A stretch of DNA of 64,000 nucleotides, from assembly GCA_938029725.1 (NCBI GenBank), contig CALHGE010000023.1, forward strand, positions 1 through 64,000, given 5' to 3'. The position numbers were made by a program, and so were the translations under genes. This document shows positions 50,934 through 59,342 of this stretch, piece after piece. This stretch comes from an uncultured Flavobacteriaceae bacterium (GTDB taxonomy: Bacteria; Bacteroidota; Bacteroidia; Flavobacteriales; Flavobacteriaceae). Under the pieces are notes generated by a model. That model searched no databases. It was not told the DNA's origin and saw nothing but the letters and a program-made list of their open reading frames with translations. Every line of letters starts with the position of its first letter. The stretch's first letter is position 1.

Positions 50934-52694
50934 ATGGCGTCGCATTACGAAGCACCTATACGAAAACCCTTAGTAATTGGAGACAAAAGCTACCACGATG
51001 TAACTGTGGATATTGCAGCTCCAGTTGAGGGTCGAGCGAATTTGCACTGGTGGATTGTTTTTTCCATTGCATTGGCAGCATTTTCTTGGGGTATTGGGTG
51101 TATAATTTATACAGTTTCCACAGGAATCGGTACATGGGGTCTTAATAAAACCGTGAACTGGGCTTGGGATATTACCAACTTCGTTTGGTGGGTAGGTATT
51201 GGTCACGCCGGAACATTGATTTCAGCAGTACTCTTGTTATTCCGTCAGAAATGGAGAATGGCAATTAACCGATCTGCAGAGGCGATGACTATCTTCTCTG
51301 TTATCCAAGCAGGATTATTTCCAATAATTCACATGGGACGTCCGTGGTTGGCATACTGGGTATTGCCGATTCCAAATCAATTCGGTTCGTTGTGGGTAAA
51401 CTTTAATTCACCTTTACTTTGGGATGTATTTGCAATTTCAACATATCTATCAGTTTCACTGGTATTCTGGTGGACAGGTTTGCTTCCTGATTTTGCGATG
51501 TTGCGAGATCGTGCAGTATTGCCTTTTCAAAAGAAAATATATGGATTATTAAGTTTTGGATGGAGTGGTCGTGCAAAAGACTGGCAACGTTTTGAAGAAG
51601 TATCCTTGGTATTGGCAGGTTTGGCAACACCGTTGGTACTTTCTGTACATACGATTGTATCTTTTGACTTTGCTACCTCGGTAATACCAGGATGGCATAC
51701 AACGATTTTCCCACCATACTTTGTTGCAGGGGCTATTTTCTCTGGCTTTGCTATGGTGAATACGCTATTGATTATAATGCGTAAAGTTTGTCATTTAGAA
51801 GATTATATTACCGTACAGCATATTGAGCTGATGAACATTGTAATCATGTTGACTGGTTCTATTGTAGGTTGTGCCTACATAACAGAGCTTTTTATGGCTT
51901 GGTACTCAGGTGTTGAATACGAACAATATGCGTTTCTAAACAGGGCTACAGGGCCATACTGGTGGGCGTACTGGTCAATGATGACGTGTAATGTGTTTTC
52001 GCCGCAATTTATGTGGTTTAAGAAATTACGAACGAGTATCATGTTCTCCTTCTTTATTTCTATTGTGGTAAACATAGGGATGTGGTTTGAGCGTTTCGTA
52101 ATTATCGTTACTTCATTGCACAGAGATTATCTTCCATCTTCATGGACGATGTTCTCACCAACCTTTGTTGATATCGGAATCTTTATTGGTACTATTGGTT
52201 TCTTCTTTGTGTTGTTCTTATTGTATGCAAGAACTTTCCCAGTAATTGCACAAGCAGAAGTAAAGTCGATCTTGAAAGCTTCAGGTTCAAAGTACAAGAA
52301 ATTAAGAGATGCGGGTCAGCCCTTATATCAGATAAGTACTCAGGCACCAATAATTACCGGAGCAAGTGCTGCTAAAACAGAAACTGTTAAGGAGCTTGTG
52401 AAAGAGAAAACGATAAGACCAATTGCAAATGCAGAGAAAGATGCATCTAGTTTATTAGCGGCAATAGGAACATTTGATCCGGCAACGGAAACAGCTGATG
52501 ATTTGAAAAAGGTAAAAGGTATTGGTCCGAAAATGGAACAGACTTTGAATCAGATTGGAATCTTCACTTTTGTTCAGGTGGCAAGAATGACCGGAAAAGA
52601 GTATGATTTGTTAGATTCTATTACGGAAGCCTTCCCTGGAAGAGCACAACGTGATGATTGGGCGGGTCAAGCCAAAAAGTTGAGCAGTAAGTAG
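50934..52694 (+). CDS. actC: Alternative complex III subunit ActC (NrfD-like) with C-terminal helix-hairpin-helix extension
   Basis: Quinol-interacting membrane subunit of the NrfD/PsrC type with about ten helices (residues 30-450). At 586 residues it is longer than a plain ActC of about 460-490. After the last helix comes a linker (about 465-520), then a domain at 522-586 starting DDLKKVKGIGPKMEQTL and ending near DDWAGQAKKL, a helix-hairpin-helix of the H3TH-like type known from NuoE-associated proteins. The same domain type ends S2 in this window, with shared DDL-K, G-GPK, TF--VA and W--QA positions. The extension is in frame and follows the conserved core. Confidence 0.93.
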   Translation: MASHYEAPIRKPLVIGDKSYHDVTVDIAAPVEGRANLHWWIVFSIALAAFSWGIGCIIYTVSTGIGTWGLNKTVNWAWDITNFVWWVGIGHAGTLISAVLLLFRQKWRMAINRSAEAMTIFSVIQAGLFPIIHMGRPWLAYWVLPIPNQFGSLWVNFNSPLLWDVFAISTYLSVSLVFWWTGLLPDFAMLRDRAVLPFQKKIYGLLSFGWSGRAKDWQRFEEVSLVLAGLATPLVLSVHTIVSFDFATSVIPGWHTTIFPPYFVAGAIFSGFAMVNTLLIIMRKVCHLEDYITVQHIELMNIVIMLTGSIVGCAYITELFMAWYSGVEYEQYAFLNRATGPYWWAYWSMMTCNVFSPQFMWFKKLRTSIMFSFFISIVVNIGMWFERFVIIVTSLHRDYLPSSWTMFSPTFVDIGIFIGTIGFFFVLFLLYARTFPVIAQAEVKSILKASGSKYKKLRDAGQPLYQISTQAPIITGASAAKTETVKELVKEKTIRPIANAEKDASSLLAAIGTFDPATETADDLKKVKGIGPKMEQTLNQIGIFTFVQVARMTGKEYDLLDSITEAFPGRAQRDDWAGQAKKLSSK

Positions 52695-52812
52695 TAGCAG
52701 GAAACAGAATTTTTGAAAACTGTAACCGCCAACTAAACACTTAGAAATAAGTTTTAAAATATAATAAAATGTGCAGTTTTAATGCACGACTTAATACTAA
52801 CTAAGCTAAAAT

Positions 52813-53343
52813 ATGGCATCTAAAGTTATACAGGCGTTTTATAATGATGACGATGTGTTGATGCACGCTGTCAAAAAAGTGAAAGCGGCTAAACATCATA
52901 TCGAAGAGGTATATTGCCCTTTTCCTGTGCACGGGTTGGACAAGGCTATGGGCTTAGCGCCAACAAGATTAGCGGTTACCGCTTTCTTGTATGGTTGTGT
53001 TGGTTTGGCAGTGGCTACCGTAATGATGAACTTCATTATGATTGAAGATTGGCCCCAAGATATTGGGGGTAAACCCAGCTTTAGCTATATCGAGAACATG
53101 CCGGCATTCGTGCCGATTATGTTTGAGTTAACCGTGTTTTTTGCAGCCCACTTAATGGTGATCACATTTTATATGCGAAGCCGTTTATGGCCTTTTAAAG
53201 ATGCTGAAAATCCAGACCTTAGAACAACAGATGATCATTTCTTAATGGAAATTGAAATTCATGACAACGAAGCAGAATTAATTAGCTTATTGTCCGAGAC
53301 GGGTGCAGTAGAGATTAATATATCAGAAAAAGACCTTCATTAA
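52813..53343 (+). CDS. actD: Alternative complex III subunit ActD (DUF3341)
   Basis: Small membrane subunit of alternative complex III, 176 residues. A soluble N-terminal part (1-50, with CPFPVHGLDKAMGL, typical of DUF3341) is followed by two helices (about 52-76 and 97-119) and an acidic cytoplasmic-type C-terminus with DDHFLMEIE. It stabilises the complex and has no cofactor. It lies 118 nt after actC, the largest gap in the operon, which contains a small inverted repeat (52771-52787), and 1 nt before actE. Confidence 0.94.
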   Translation: MASKVIQAFYNDDDVLMHAVKKVKAAKHHIEEVYCPFPVHGLDKAMGLAPTRLAVTAFLYGCVGLAVATVMMNFIMIEDWPQDIGGKPSFSYIENMPAFVPIMFELTVFFAAHLMVITFYMRSRLWPFKDAENPDLRTTDDHFLMEIEIHDNEAELISLLSETGAVEINISEKDLH

Positions 53344-53344
53344 T

Positions 53345-53905
53345 ATGAACAGTTTGAAGAAAATAGGAATCGTATTTGGATTACTGCTTGTTTTGGTTTC
53401 TTGCCAAGACAATAGTAAGCCCAACTATCAATACATGCCCAACATGTATACTCCGGTAGGTTATGAAACGTATGAGCAGGTAGATTTTTTACCAAGTGGT
53501 ATGCAAGCTATGCTTCCTCCAGAAAATACGGTGCCAAGAGGTTGGCTTCCATATAAGTATGAGAACACTCCTGAAGGAAAGGAATTGTCAAGACTTGCGG
53601 TCAGCCCTTTAGATACCCTTCAAAGAGATGCTAATTTGACTAAAGGCTCAGAGTTGTATACTATTTATTGCGCGATTTGCCATGGTCCAAAAGGCAAGGG
53701 GCAGGGTACCTTGGTGAAAAGAGAAAAAATTCTAGGAGTACCTAGTTATGATGATGTAGCAAGAAACGTTACTGTAGGAACAAGTTTTCATACCATTCAA
53801 TACGGTTTGAATTCAATGGGTTCTTACGCCTCTCAAATCAATACAAAAGAAGCTTGGCAGATTTCAGAGTATGTCATGAAATTGAAACAAGACTTAACTA
53901 AATAA
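53345..53905 (+). CDS. actE: Alternative complex III subunit ActE, monohaem cytochrome c lipoprotein
   Basis: Monohaem cytochrome c of alternative complex III, 186 residues. The lipobox ends at Cys20 (LVLVSC), anchoring it to the membrane, and the haem site is C109-x-x-C112-H113 (YCAICHGPKGKG) with candidate distal Met in LNSMGSYASQI. It receives electrons from ActA and passes them to the oxidase. It starts 1 nt after the actD stop codon, so translation is coupled. Confidence 0.95.
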   Translation: MNSLKKIGIVFGLLLVLVSCQDNSKPNYQYMPNMYTPVGYETYEQVDFLPSGMQAMLPPENTVPRGWLPYKYENTPEGKELSRLAVSPLDTLQRDANLTKGSELYTIYCAICHGPKGKGQGTLVKREKILGVPSYDDVARNVTVGTSFHTIQYGLNSMGSYASQINTKEAWQISEYVMKLKQDLTK

Positions 53906-53921
53906 TACATAGATACTAGAT

Positions 53922-55256
53922 ATGTACACGGTTTCGAATAAATTAAAAATTGGCGCTATCACTTTAATGGTGATTGGTACTTTAGGAATTGTTACTGGAT
54001 TTTTGTCTGCACCCGCAACAGTTGAGGAGGCAAAGGCGATGGTAGCAAGTCATGATGATGGTCACGGAGACGCACATAGTGAGGAAGCTTCTCATGCTGT
54101 TGCTGATAAGGGGCATGGTGAAGAGTCTGGAGCTCATGCAATGACAGAAGCTGAACATGATGAGCATGTGTTTCATCAATTACAAAATAAACCTTGGGCG
54201 GCTTTGTATGTTGCTGCTTTCTTTTTCTTTATGATAGCTCTAGGGGTATTGGCGTTTTATGCGATACAAAGAGCTGCACAAGCAGGATGGTCTCCATTGC
54301 TGTTCCGTGTTATGGAAGGAATAACATCCTATTTGGTACCTGGTGGCATCATTGTATTTGTAATACTACTATTGTCTGTATTGCATATGAATCATTTGTT
54401 TATTTGGATGGACGCTGATGTGGTTGCACATGATGCTTTATTACAGGGTAAAGCAGGGTATTTAAATCCAACGTTCTTTTTAGTTCGAGCAGCTATCTTT
54501 TTAGCTGGCTGGATCGGGTATAGAGAGTATTCAAGAAAGTTATCTTTAGCACAAGATGAGTCTGATGATAATTCCAACTTTAAGTTGAATTTTAGAATAT
54601 CAGCAGCATTTCTAGTGTTTTATTTAATTTCAGAATCTATAATGTCATGGGATTGGATTATGAGTGTTGATCCACATTGGTTTAGTACTTTATTTGGATG
54701 GTATATTTTTGCAAGCATGTTTGTTTCTGGTATTACGGTTATCGCTATGGTAACAATTTACTTGAAATCAAAAGGTCATTTGAAGGATGTAAATGATAGT
54801 CATATTCATGATTTAGCGAAGTTTATGTTTGGTATCAGTATTTTCTGGACCTACTTATGGTTCTCGCAATTTATGTTGATTTGGTATGCGAATATCCCTG
54901 AAGAAGTAACCTATTATATTACGAGAATTGAAGATTATAATTTACCTTTCTTCGGAATGGTGGCAATGAACTTTTTGTTCCCTGTATTGTTATTGATGAA
55001 TAGTGATTATAAGCGATTGAACTGGTTTGTTGTAATGGCAGGAATAGTTATTCTTGCAGGGCATTATATGGATATTTTTAATGCCATCATGCCATCAACA
55101 GTTGGTGATCAATGGTATATTGGAATACCTGAAATAGGATCTATATTGTTCTTTGCAGGGTTATTCATTTTCTGGATATTCAGAGCCTTAGCTTCGGCGC
55201 CATTACAGCCGAAACGTAATCCGTTTATTGAGGAGAGTAAGCATTTTCATTATTAG
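53922..55256 (+). CDS. actF: Alternative complex III subunit ActF (NrfD-like), with His-rich loop
   Basis: Second NrfD-like membrane subunit, 444 residues with about ten helices. Helix 1 (about 9-28) is followed by a stretch at about 40-88 that is very rich in His, Asp, Glu and Ala (HDDGHGDAHSEE, then further HGE and HDEH groups), before helix 2 begins near 92. Such a loop could bind metals or protons. The remainder matches ActF, including WFSQFMLIWYANIPEE. It follows actE by 16 nt and precedes coxB by 30 nt. Confidence 0.94.
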   Translation: MYTVSNKLKIGAITLMVIGTLGIVTGFLSAPATVEEAKAMVASHDDGHGDAHSEEASHAVADKGHGEESGAHAMTEAEHDEHVFHQLQNKPWAALYVAAFFFFMIALGVLAFYAIQRAAQAGWSPLLFRVMEGITSYLVPGGIIVFVILLLSVLHMNHLFIWMDADVVAHDALLQGKAGYLNPTFFLVRAAIFLAGWIGYREYSRKLSLAQDESDDNSNFKLNFRISAAFLVFYLISESIMSWDWIMSVDPHWFSTLFGWYIFASMFVSGITVIAMVTIYLKSKGHLKDVNDSHIHDLAKFMFGISIFWTYLWFSQFMLIWYANIPEEVTYYITRIEDYNLPFFGMVAMNFLFPVLLLMNSDYKRLNWFVVMAGIVILAGHYMDIFNAIMPSTVGDQWYIGIPEIGSILFFAGLFIFWIFRALASAPLQPKRNPFIEESKHFHY

Positions 55257-55286
55257 TACGATTAAAATTTAACAGAAATAGATACG

Positions 55287-56351
55287 ATGACTGTAGTTTT
55301 AACCTTAGCTGTTTTAGCACTAGTGGCAATTGCGATTTGGCAAATGACCAAAATATTTGAATTGTCTCAACTAAAAACAGACAAATCAAGAGCACAAATA
55401 GCCAACGATAACGATAATAAGAACAACGGGTATATGTTGTTCGCTTTTATGGTATTCACCTATTTGATAACCATTTTTAGTTTTTGGAAATATTCTAAAT
55501 TCCTATTGCCAGATGCAGCTTCAGCGCATGGTGCGGATTACGATTATCTAATGTTGGTGTCGTTTATCATCATTTTTATTGTGCAATTTATAACACAGTT
55601 TCTGTTGCATTATTTTGGCTATAAATACAGCGGCAAGAAAGGGCAAAAAGCGCTTTTTTATTCGGATAATGATCGTTTGGAATTCATCTGGACAATAATA
55701 CCTGTTATAGTCCTAGCCGGTTTGATACTTTGGGGCTTGTACGCATGGACAAATATCATGGATGTTAACGATGAAGATGACCCGCTAATTGTTGAGCTGT
55801 ATGCACAACAGTTTAAGTGGACAGCCAGATATGGAGGTACTGATAACGTATTGGGTGGCGCGAATGTTAGAATGATTGATATTGATAAAGCAAACGTACT
55901 TGGTTTAGACGAATCTGATACCTATTCTTTAGATGATGTGATCGTTACAGAACTACACCTACCAGTAGGTAGAAAAGTGAATTTTAAAATGCGTTCACAA
56001 GATGTACTGCATTCTGCTTATATGCCTCACTTTAGAGCGCAAATGAATTGTGTGCCAGGTATGACCACAGAATTTTCTTTCACGCCGATAACGACTACTT
56101 CTGAGATGAGAATGGACCCTTATGTTGTAGATAAGGTCAAAAGAACAAATAAAATACGTGCAGGAAGAGCAGCTAAAGGAGAAGATAATTCAGATCCTTG
56201 GGAGTATGATTATATTTTATTGTGTAACAAGATATGTGGTAAGTCGCATTACAATATGCAGATGAAGATAATTGTAGAGACGCAAGAGGAGTATGATGCA
56301 TGGATTAAGACGCAGCAGACCTTTGGTCAGACGATGGCATCTGTGCAGTAA
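55287..56351 (+). CDS. coxB: Cytochrome c oxidase subunit II
   Basis: Subunit II of the haem-copper oxidase, which accepts electrons at the CuA centre. Of 354 residues, the N-terminal half carries about four hydrophobic segments (3-23, 50-69, 88-115, 133-152), more than the usual two. The periplasmic cupredoxin domain contains the proximal His in VLHSAYMP and the CuA motif C-NKI-C-GKS-H-YN-M. The residue after the first Cys pattern is Lys where Glu is common, although that position binds through its backbone. There is no fused cytochrome c domain. It directly follows the act genes, as in the ACIII-oxidase supercomplex operons. Confidence 0.94.
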   Translation: MTVVLTLAVLALVAIAIWQMTKIFELSQLKTDKSRAQIANDNDNKNNGYMLFAFMVFTYLITIFSFWKYSKFLLPDAASAHGADYDYLMLVSFIIIFIVQFITQFLLHYFGYKYSGKKGQKALFYSDNDRLEFIWTIIPVIVLAGLILWGLYAWTNIMDVNDEDDPLIVELYAQQFKWTARYGGTDNVLGGANVRMIDIDKANVLGLDESDTYSLDDVIVTELHLPVGRKVNFKMRSQDVLHSAYMPHFRAQMNCVPGMTTEFSFTPITTTSEMRMDPYVVDKVKRTNKIRAGRAAKGEDNSDPWEYDYILLCNKICGKSHYNMQMKIIVETQEEYDAWIKTQQTFGQTMASVQ

Positions 56352-56394
56352 ATAAGGCTATAAAAAGAAGATTAATAAATTAAAGAATTCGATT

Positions 56395-58227
56395 ATGTCA
56401 GCAACAGCTAACGTACAAGTAGATGATCATGCTAACGATGATCACGGACATCATCATCACAAAGAAACCTTTGTAACAAAATACATTTTTAGTACTGACC
56501 ATAAAATGATTGCTAAACAATACCTGATTACGGGTGTTTTGGTAATGGGTTTTATTGGAATTGCAATGTCATTATTGATGAGGATGCAAATTGCCTGGCC
56601 CGGAGAAGCATTTTTAGTCTTTGATACCTTTTTAGGAAAATGGGCTCCTGATGGTATAATGGATGCTGATATATATCTAGCGCTAGTAACGATGCATGGT
56701 ACCATTATGGTCTTCTTTGTGCTTACTGCAGGATTGAGTGGTACGTTTAGTAACCTGCTAATTCCATTGCAAATAGGCGCACGCGATATGGCATCTGGCT
56801 TCCTAAACATGCTTTCTTTTTGGATGTTTTTCGTTTCTTGTGTAATTATGATTATTTCCTTGTTTGTTGAGGCAGGTCCGGCAGCAGCAGGTTGGACGAT
56901 TTATCCTCCGTTGAGTGCGCTTCCTATGGCGCAACCTGGTTCAGGTATGGGTATGACGCTATGGCTAGTTTCTATGGCGATATTTATTGCGTCCTCGCTA
57001 TTAGGTTCACTGAATTACATTGTAACGGTTATCAATTTGAGAACCAAAGGAATGTCGATGACTAGATTGCCACTAACTATTTGGGCATTTTTTGTAACAG
57101 CGATTATAGGTGTTATTTCATTCCCAGTACTTCTTTCTGCAGCTTTATTGTTGATTATGGACAGAAGCTTTGGAACATCGTTCTTTTTATCAGATATATT
57201 TATTCAAGGAGAAGTATTGCATTATCAAGGTGGTTCACCTGTTTTGTACGAGCACTTGTTCTGGTTCTTAGGCCACCCTGAGGTATATATTGTTTTGTTA
57301 CCTGCATTGGGTATTACTTCTGAAGTAATGTCTACAAACGCTCGTAAACCAATTTTTGGGTACCGTGCGATGGTTGCTTCTATTTTAGCAATCGCATTTC
57401 TATCAACAATTGTATGGGGTCACCATATGTTTATCTCTGGAATGAATCCATTTCTAGGTTCAGTATTTACATTTACCACATTATTGATTGCGATTCCATC
57501 AGCCGTAAAAGCATTTAACTATATAACGACCTTATGGAAAGGTAACCTTCAGTTGAATCCTGCGATGCTATTTTCTATAGGATTGGTATCCACTTTTATT
57601 ACAGGTGGATTAACAGGAATCATTTTAGGAGATAGTACCTTAGATATTAATGTTCATGACACCTATTTTGTAGTAGCTCACTTCCACTTAGTAATGGGTA
57701 TTTCTGCACTCTACGGATTGTTCGCTGGTGTATACCATTGGTTTCCGAAAATGTTTGAGGGTAAGATGATGAATAAGAACCTGGGCTACGTGCACTTTTG
57801 GGTCACCGCGGTTTGTGCCTACGGGGTATTCTTTCCAATGCACTTTGTCGGTATGGCAGGTTTGCCTAGACGCTACTACCAGAACACAGCATTTCCTATG
57901 TTTGATGAGTTGACCGATGTTCAAGTATTAATGACGGTATTCGCTTTAATTGCAGGTGCTGCTCAGTTGGTATTTGTATTTAATTTTGTTAGCAGTATAT
58001 TTTACGGAAAGAAAGGCCCGAAGAATCCATGGAAATCAAATACGTTGGAATGGACGGCAGAAGTAAAACATATTCATGGAAACTGGGAAGGACCTATTCC
58101 TGAAGTTCACCGTTGGGCTTACGATTATAGTAAGGTTGATGAGGATGGAGAATATATTATTCCAGGTCAAGATTTTGTGCCTCAAACGGTTCCTTTGCAA
58201 GAAGACGAGGAAGAGTTACAGCACTAA
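56395..58227 (+). CDS. coxA: Cytochrome c oxidase subunit I
   Basis: Catalytic subunit of an aa3-type oxidase that reduces oxygen to water and pumps protons, 610 residues with 12 helices. FWFLGHPEVYI provides the CuB His and the type A1 Glu; WGHHMF gives the two other CuB His; and HDTYFVVAHFHLVMG holds haem a and a3 ligands. The N-terminus has a His/Asp-rich stretch (about 8-22). The operon ends after this gene at a strong terminator; subunits III and IV are not encoded here. Confidence 0.96.
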   Translation: MSATANVQVDDHANDDHGHHHHKETFVTKYIFSTDHKMIAKQYLITGVLVMGFIGIAMSLLMRMQIAWPGEAFLVFDTFLGKWAPDGIMDADIYLALVTMHGTIMVFFVLTAGLSGTFSNLLIPLQIGARDMASGFLNMLSFWMFFVSCVIMIISLFVEAGPAAAGWTIYPPLSALPMAQPGSGMGMTLWLVSMAIFIASSLLGSLNYIVTVINLRTKGMSMTRLPLTIWAFFVTAIIGVISFPVLLSAALLLIMDRSFGTSFFLSDIFIQGEVLHYQGGSPVLYEHLFWFLGHPEVYIVLLPALGITSEVMSTNARKPIFGYRAMVASILAIAFLSTIVWGHHMFISGMNPFLGSVFTFTTLLIAIPSAVKAFNYITTLWKGNLQLNPAMLFSIGLVSTFITGGLTGIILGDSTLDINVHDTYFVVAHFHLVMGISALYGLFAGVYHWFPKMFEGKMMNKNLGYVHFWVTAVCAYGVFFPMHFVGMAGLPRRYYQNTAFPMFDELTDVQVLMTVFALIAGAAQLVFVFNFVSSIFYGKKGPKNPWKSNTLEWTAEVKHIHGNWEGPIPEVHRWAYDYSKVDEDGEYIIPGQDFVPQTVPLQEDEEELQH

Positions 58228-58244
58228 AATAATTTAGTTTTGCT

Positions 58245-58283
58245 AAAAAAATGCCCAACCGTACAAGTTGGGCATTTTTTTTG
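58245..58283 (+). terminator. Intrinsic terminator of the act-cox operon
   Basis: A 15-bp stem (58245-58259 with 58267-58281), 7-nt loop and T run, 18 nt after the coxA stop. Confidence 0.88.
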
Positions 58284-58369
58284 CTACTGGCCGTAAAATT
58301 ACTTTTGACAATTTTGTGCTATATTTAGTCATGCGATTGTCCTCTAGTGGGCTTGCTTTAGCGATGTTT

Positions 58370-58377
58370 TAATTTTG
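58370..58377 (+). promoter_or_regulatory. -7 element of the GIN-domain gene
   Basis: TAATTTTG matches TAnnTTTG 69 nt before the ATG; a TTG at 58353-58355 gives only a 14-nt spacer. Confidence 0.3.
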
Positions 58378-58445
58378 GCAAGAAATTTGAAGATAGCTAT
58401 AGTAAATCATACCTTTTTAATCTCTAGAACCAAAGAACACTAAAA

Positions 58446-59267
58446 ATGAAAAATCTAGTTATAGTAGTATCTTTTCTGTTTTGCTTTCAAGCGTTTTCGC
58501 AACGTAAACCCAAAATCAAAGGGAATAAGAATGTCGTTAATGTAACCGAAAGTCTTCCCGCTTTTAACGCAATTGAACTAAACGATGATTTGAATATAAA
58601 TCTTCATAAAGCGAATGAAGAGGGCTACAGTCTTACTATCGATGATAATTTAATAGATGTATTGAAGTTTAAAGTGGAAGACAGCACCTTATTTGTAAGC
58701 TCTTTTTATAAAATAACCAGTAAGAAGAAGCTTGATATAACCATCAATTTTTATGAAATATCAAGTATTAAAGTTCGTGAGGGTAGAATACAAATGAAAG
58801 ACGTTATTGAAACTGACGAATTAACTATTGAGACCTATGGTTCTTCGAAGGTTCAGTTAAATTCCAATGCAAATCAAACAAATCTTCTGATGGAAGGCAA
58901 CAGCTCTGGTGATTTCAGTTTAGAAAGCGATTCGTTGCATATCATACTAAAAGACCGGGTTGATGTACGTATTTATTCTACAAGTCAACGCAACAACATT
59001 CAGATGAATTCGAATGCAAGCGCTAAGATGGAGGGTTCCGCTTATGCCTTTAGCGCTACACTATCTGATAACGCAAATTTAAGAGCTAGAAAATTAGATG
59101 CTGAGGGAGTTGAAGTAATTTCAGAAGGATCTCCAAATGCGCGCATATTTGCAAGTAAGATTTTTGAACTTAGCTCTAGGGGCTCTTCAAAAACGTACTT
59201 AAGCGGTGATGCTAAAATTGAAATTCTTGAATTTTTAGATACTTCTGAACTTCATAAAGAGAAATAG
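58446..59267 (+). CDS. GIN-domain (DUF2807) protein, secreted
   Basis: A 273-residue protein with a signal peptide (about 1-19, ending FQAFSQ) and a putative auto-transporter adhesin-like head GIN domain (DUF2807), a right-handed beta-solenoid. Its repeats are visible as short strands rich in Asn, Ser and Gly, for example VQLNSNANQTNL, IQMNSNASAKMEG and LSDNANLRARKL. The family is common in Bacteroidota and has no established biochemical role. No membrane anchor other than the signal was seen. Confidence 0.85.
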   Translation: MKNLVIVVSFLFCFQAFSQRKPKIKGNKNVVNVTESLPAFNAIELNDDLNINLHKANEEGYSLTIDDNLIDVLKFKVEDSTLFVSSFYKITSKKKLDITINFYEISSIKVREGRIQMKDVIETDELTIETYGSSKVQLNSNANQTNLLMEGNSSGDFSLESDSLHIILKDRVDVRIYSTSQRNNIQMNSNASAKMEGSAYAFSATLSDNANLRARKLDAEGVEVISEGSPNARIFASKIFELSSRGSSKTYLSGDAKIEILEFLDTSELHKEK

Positions 59268-59342
59268 TTTTTTGTTAGCTGCTACCTAAGTTTTCATCTT
59301 GATAGCAGTGGAGAGTGACCGAGCTTACATTGCTAAATGCGC

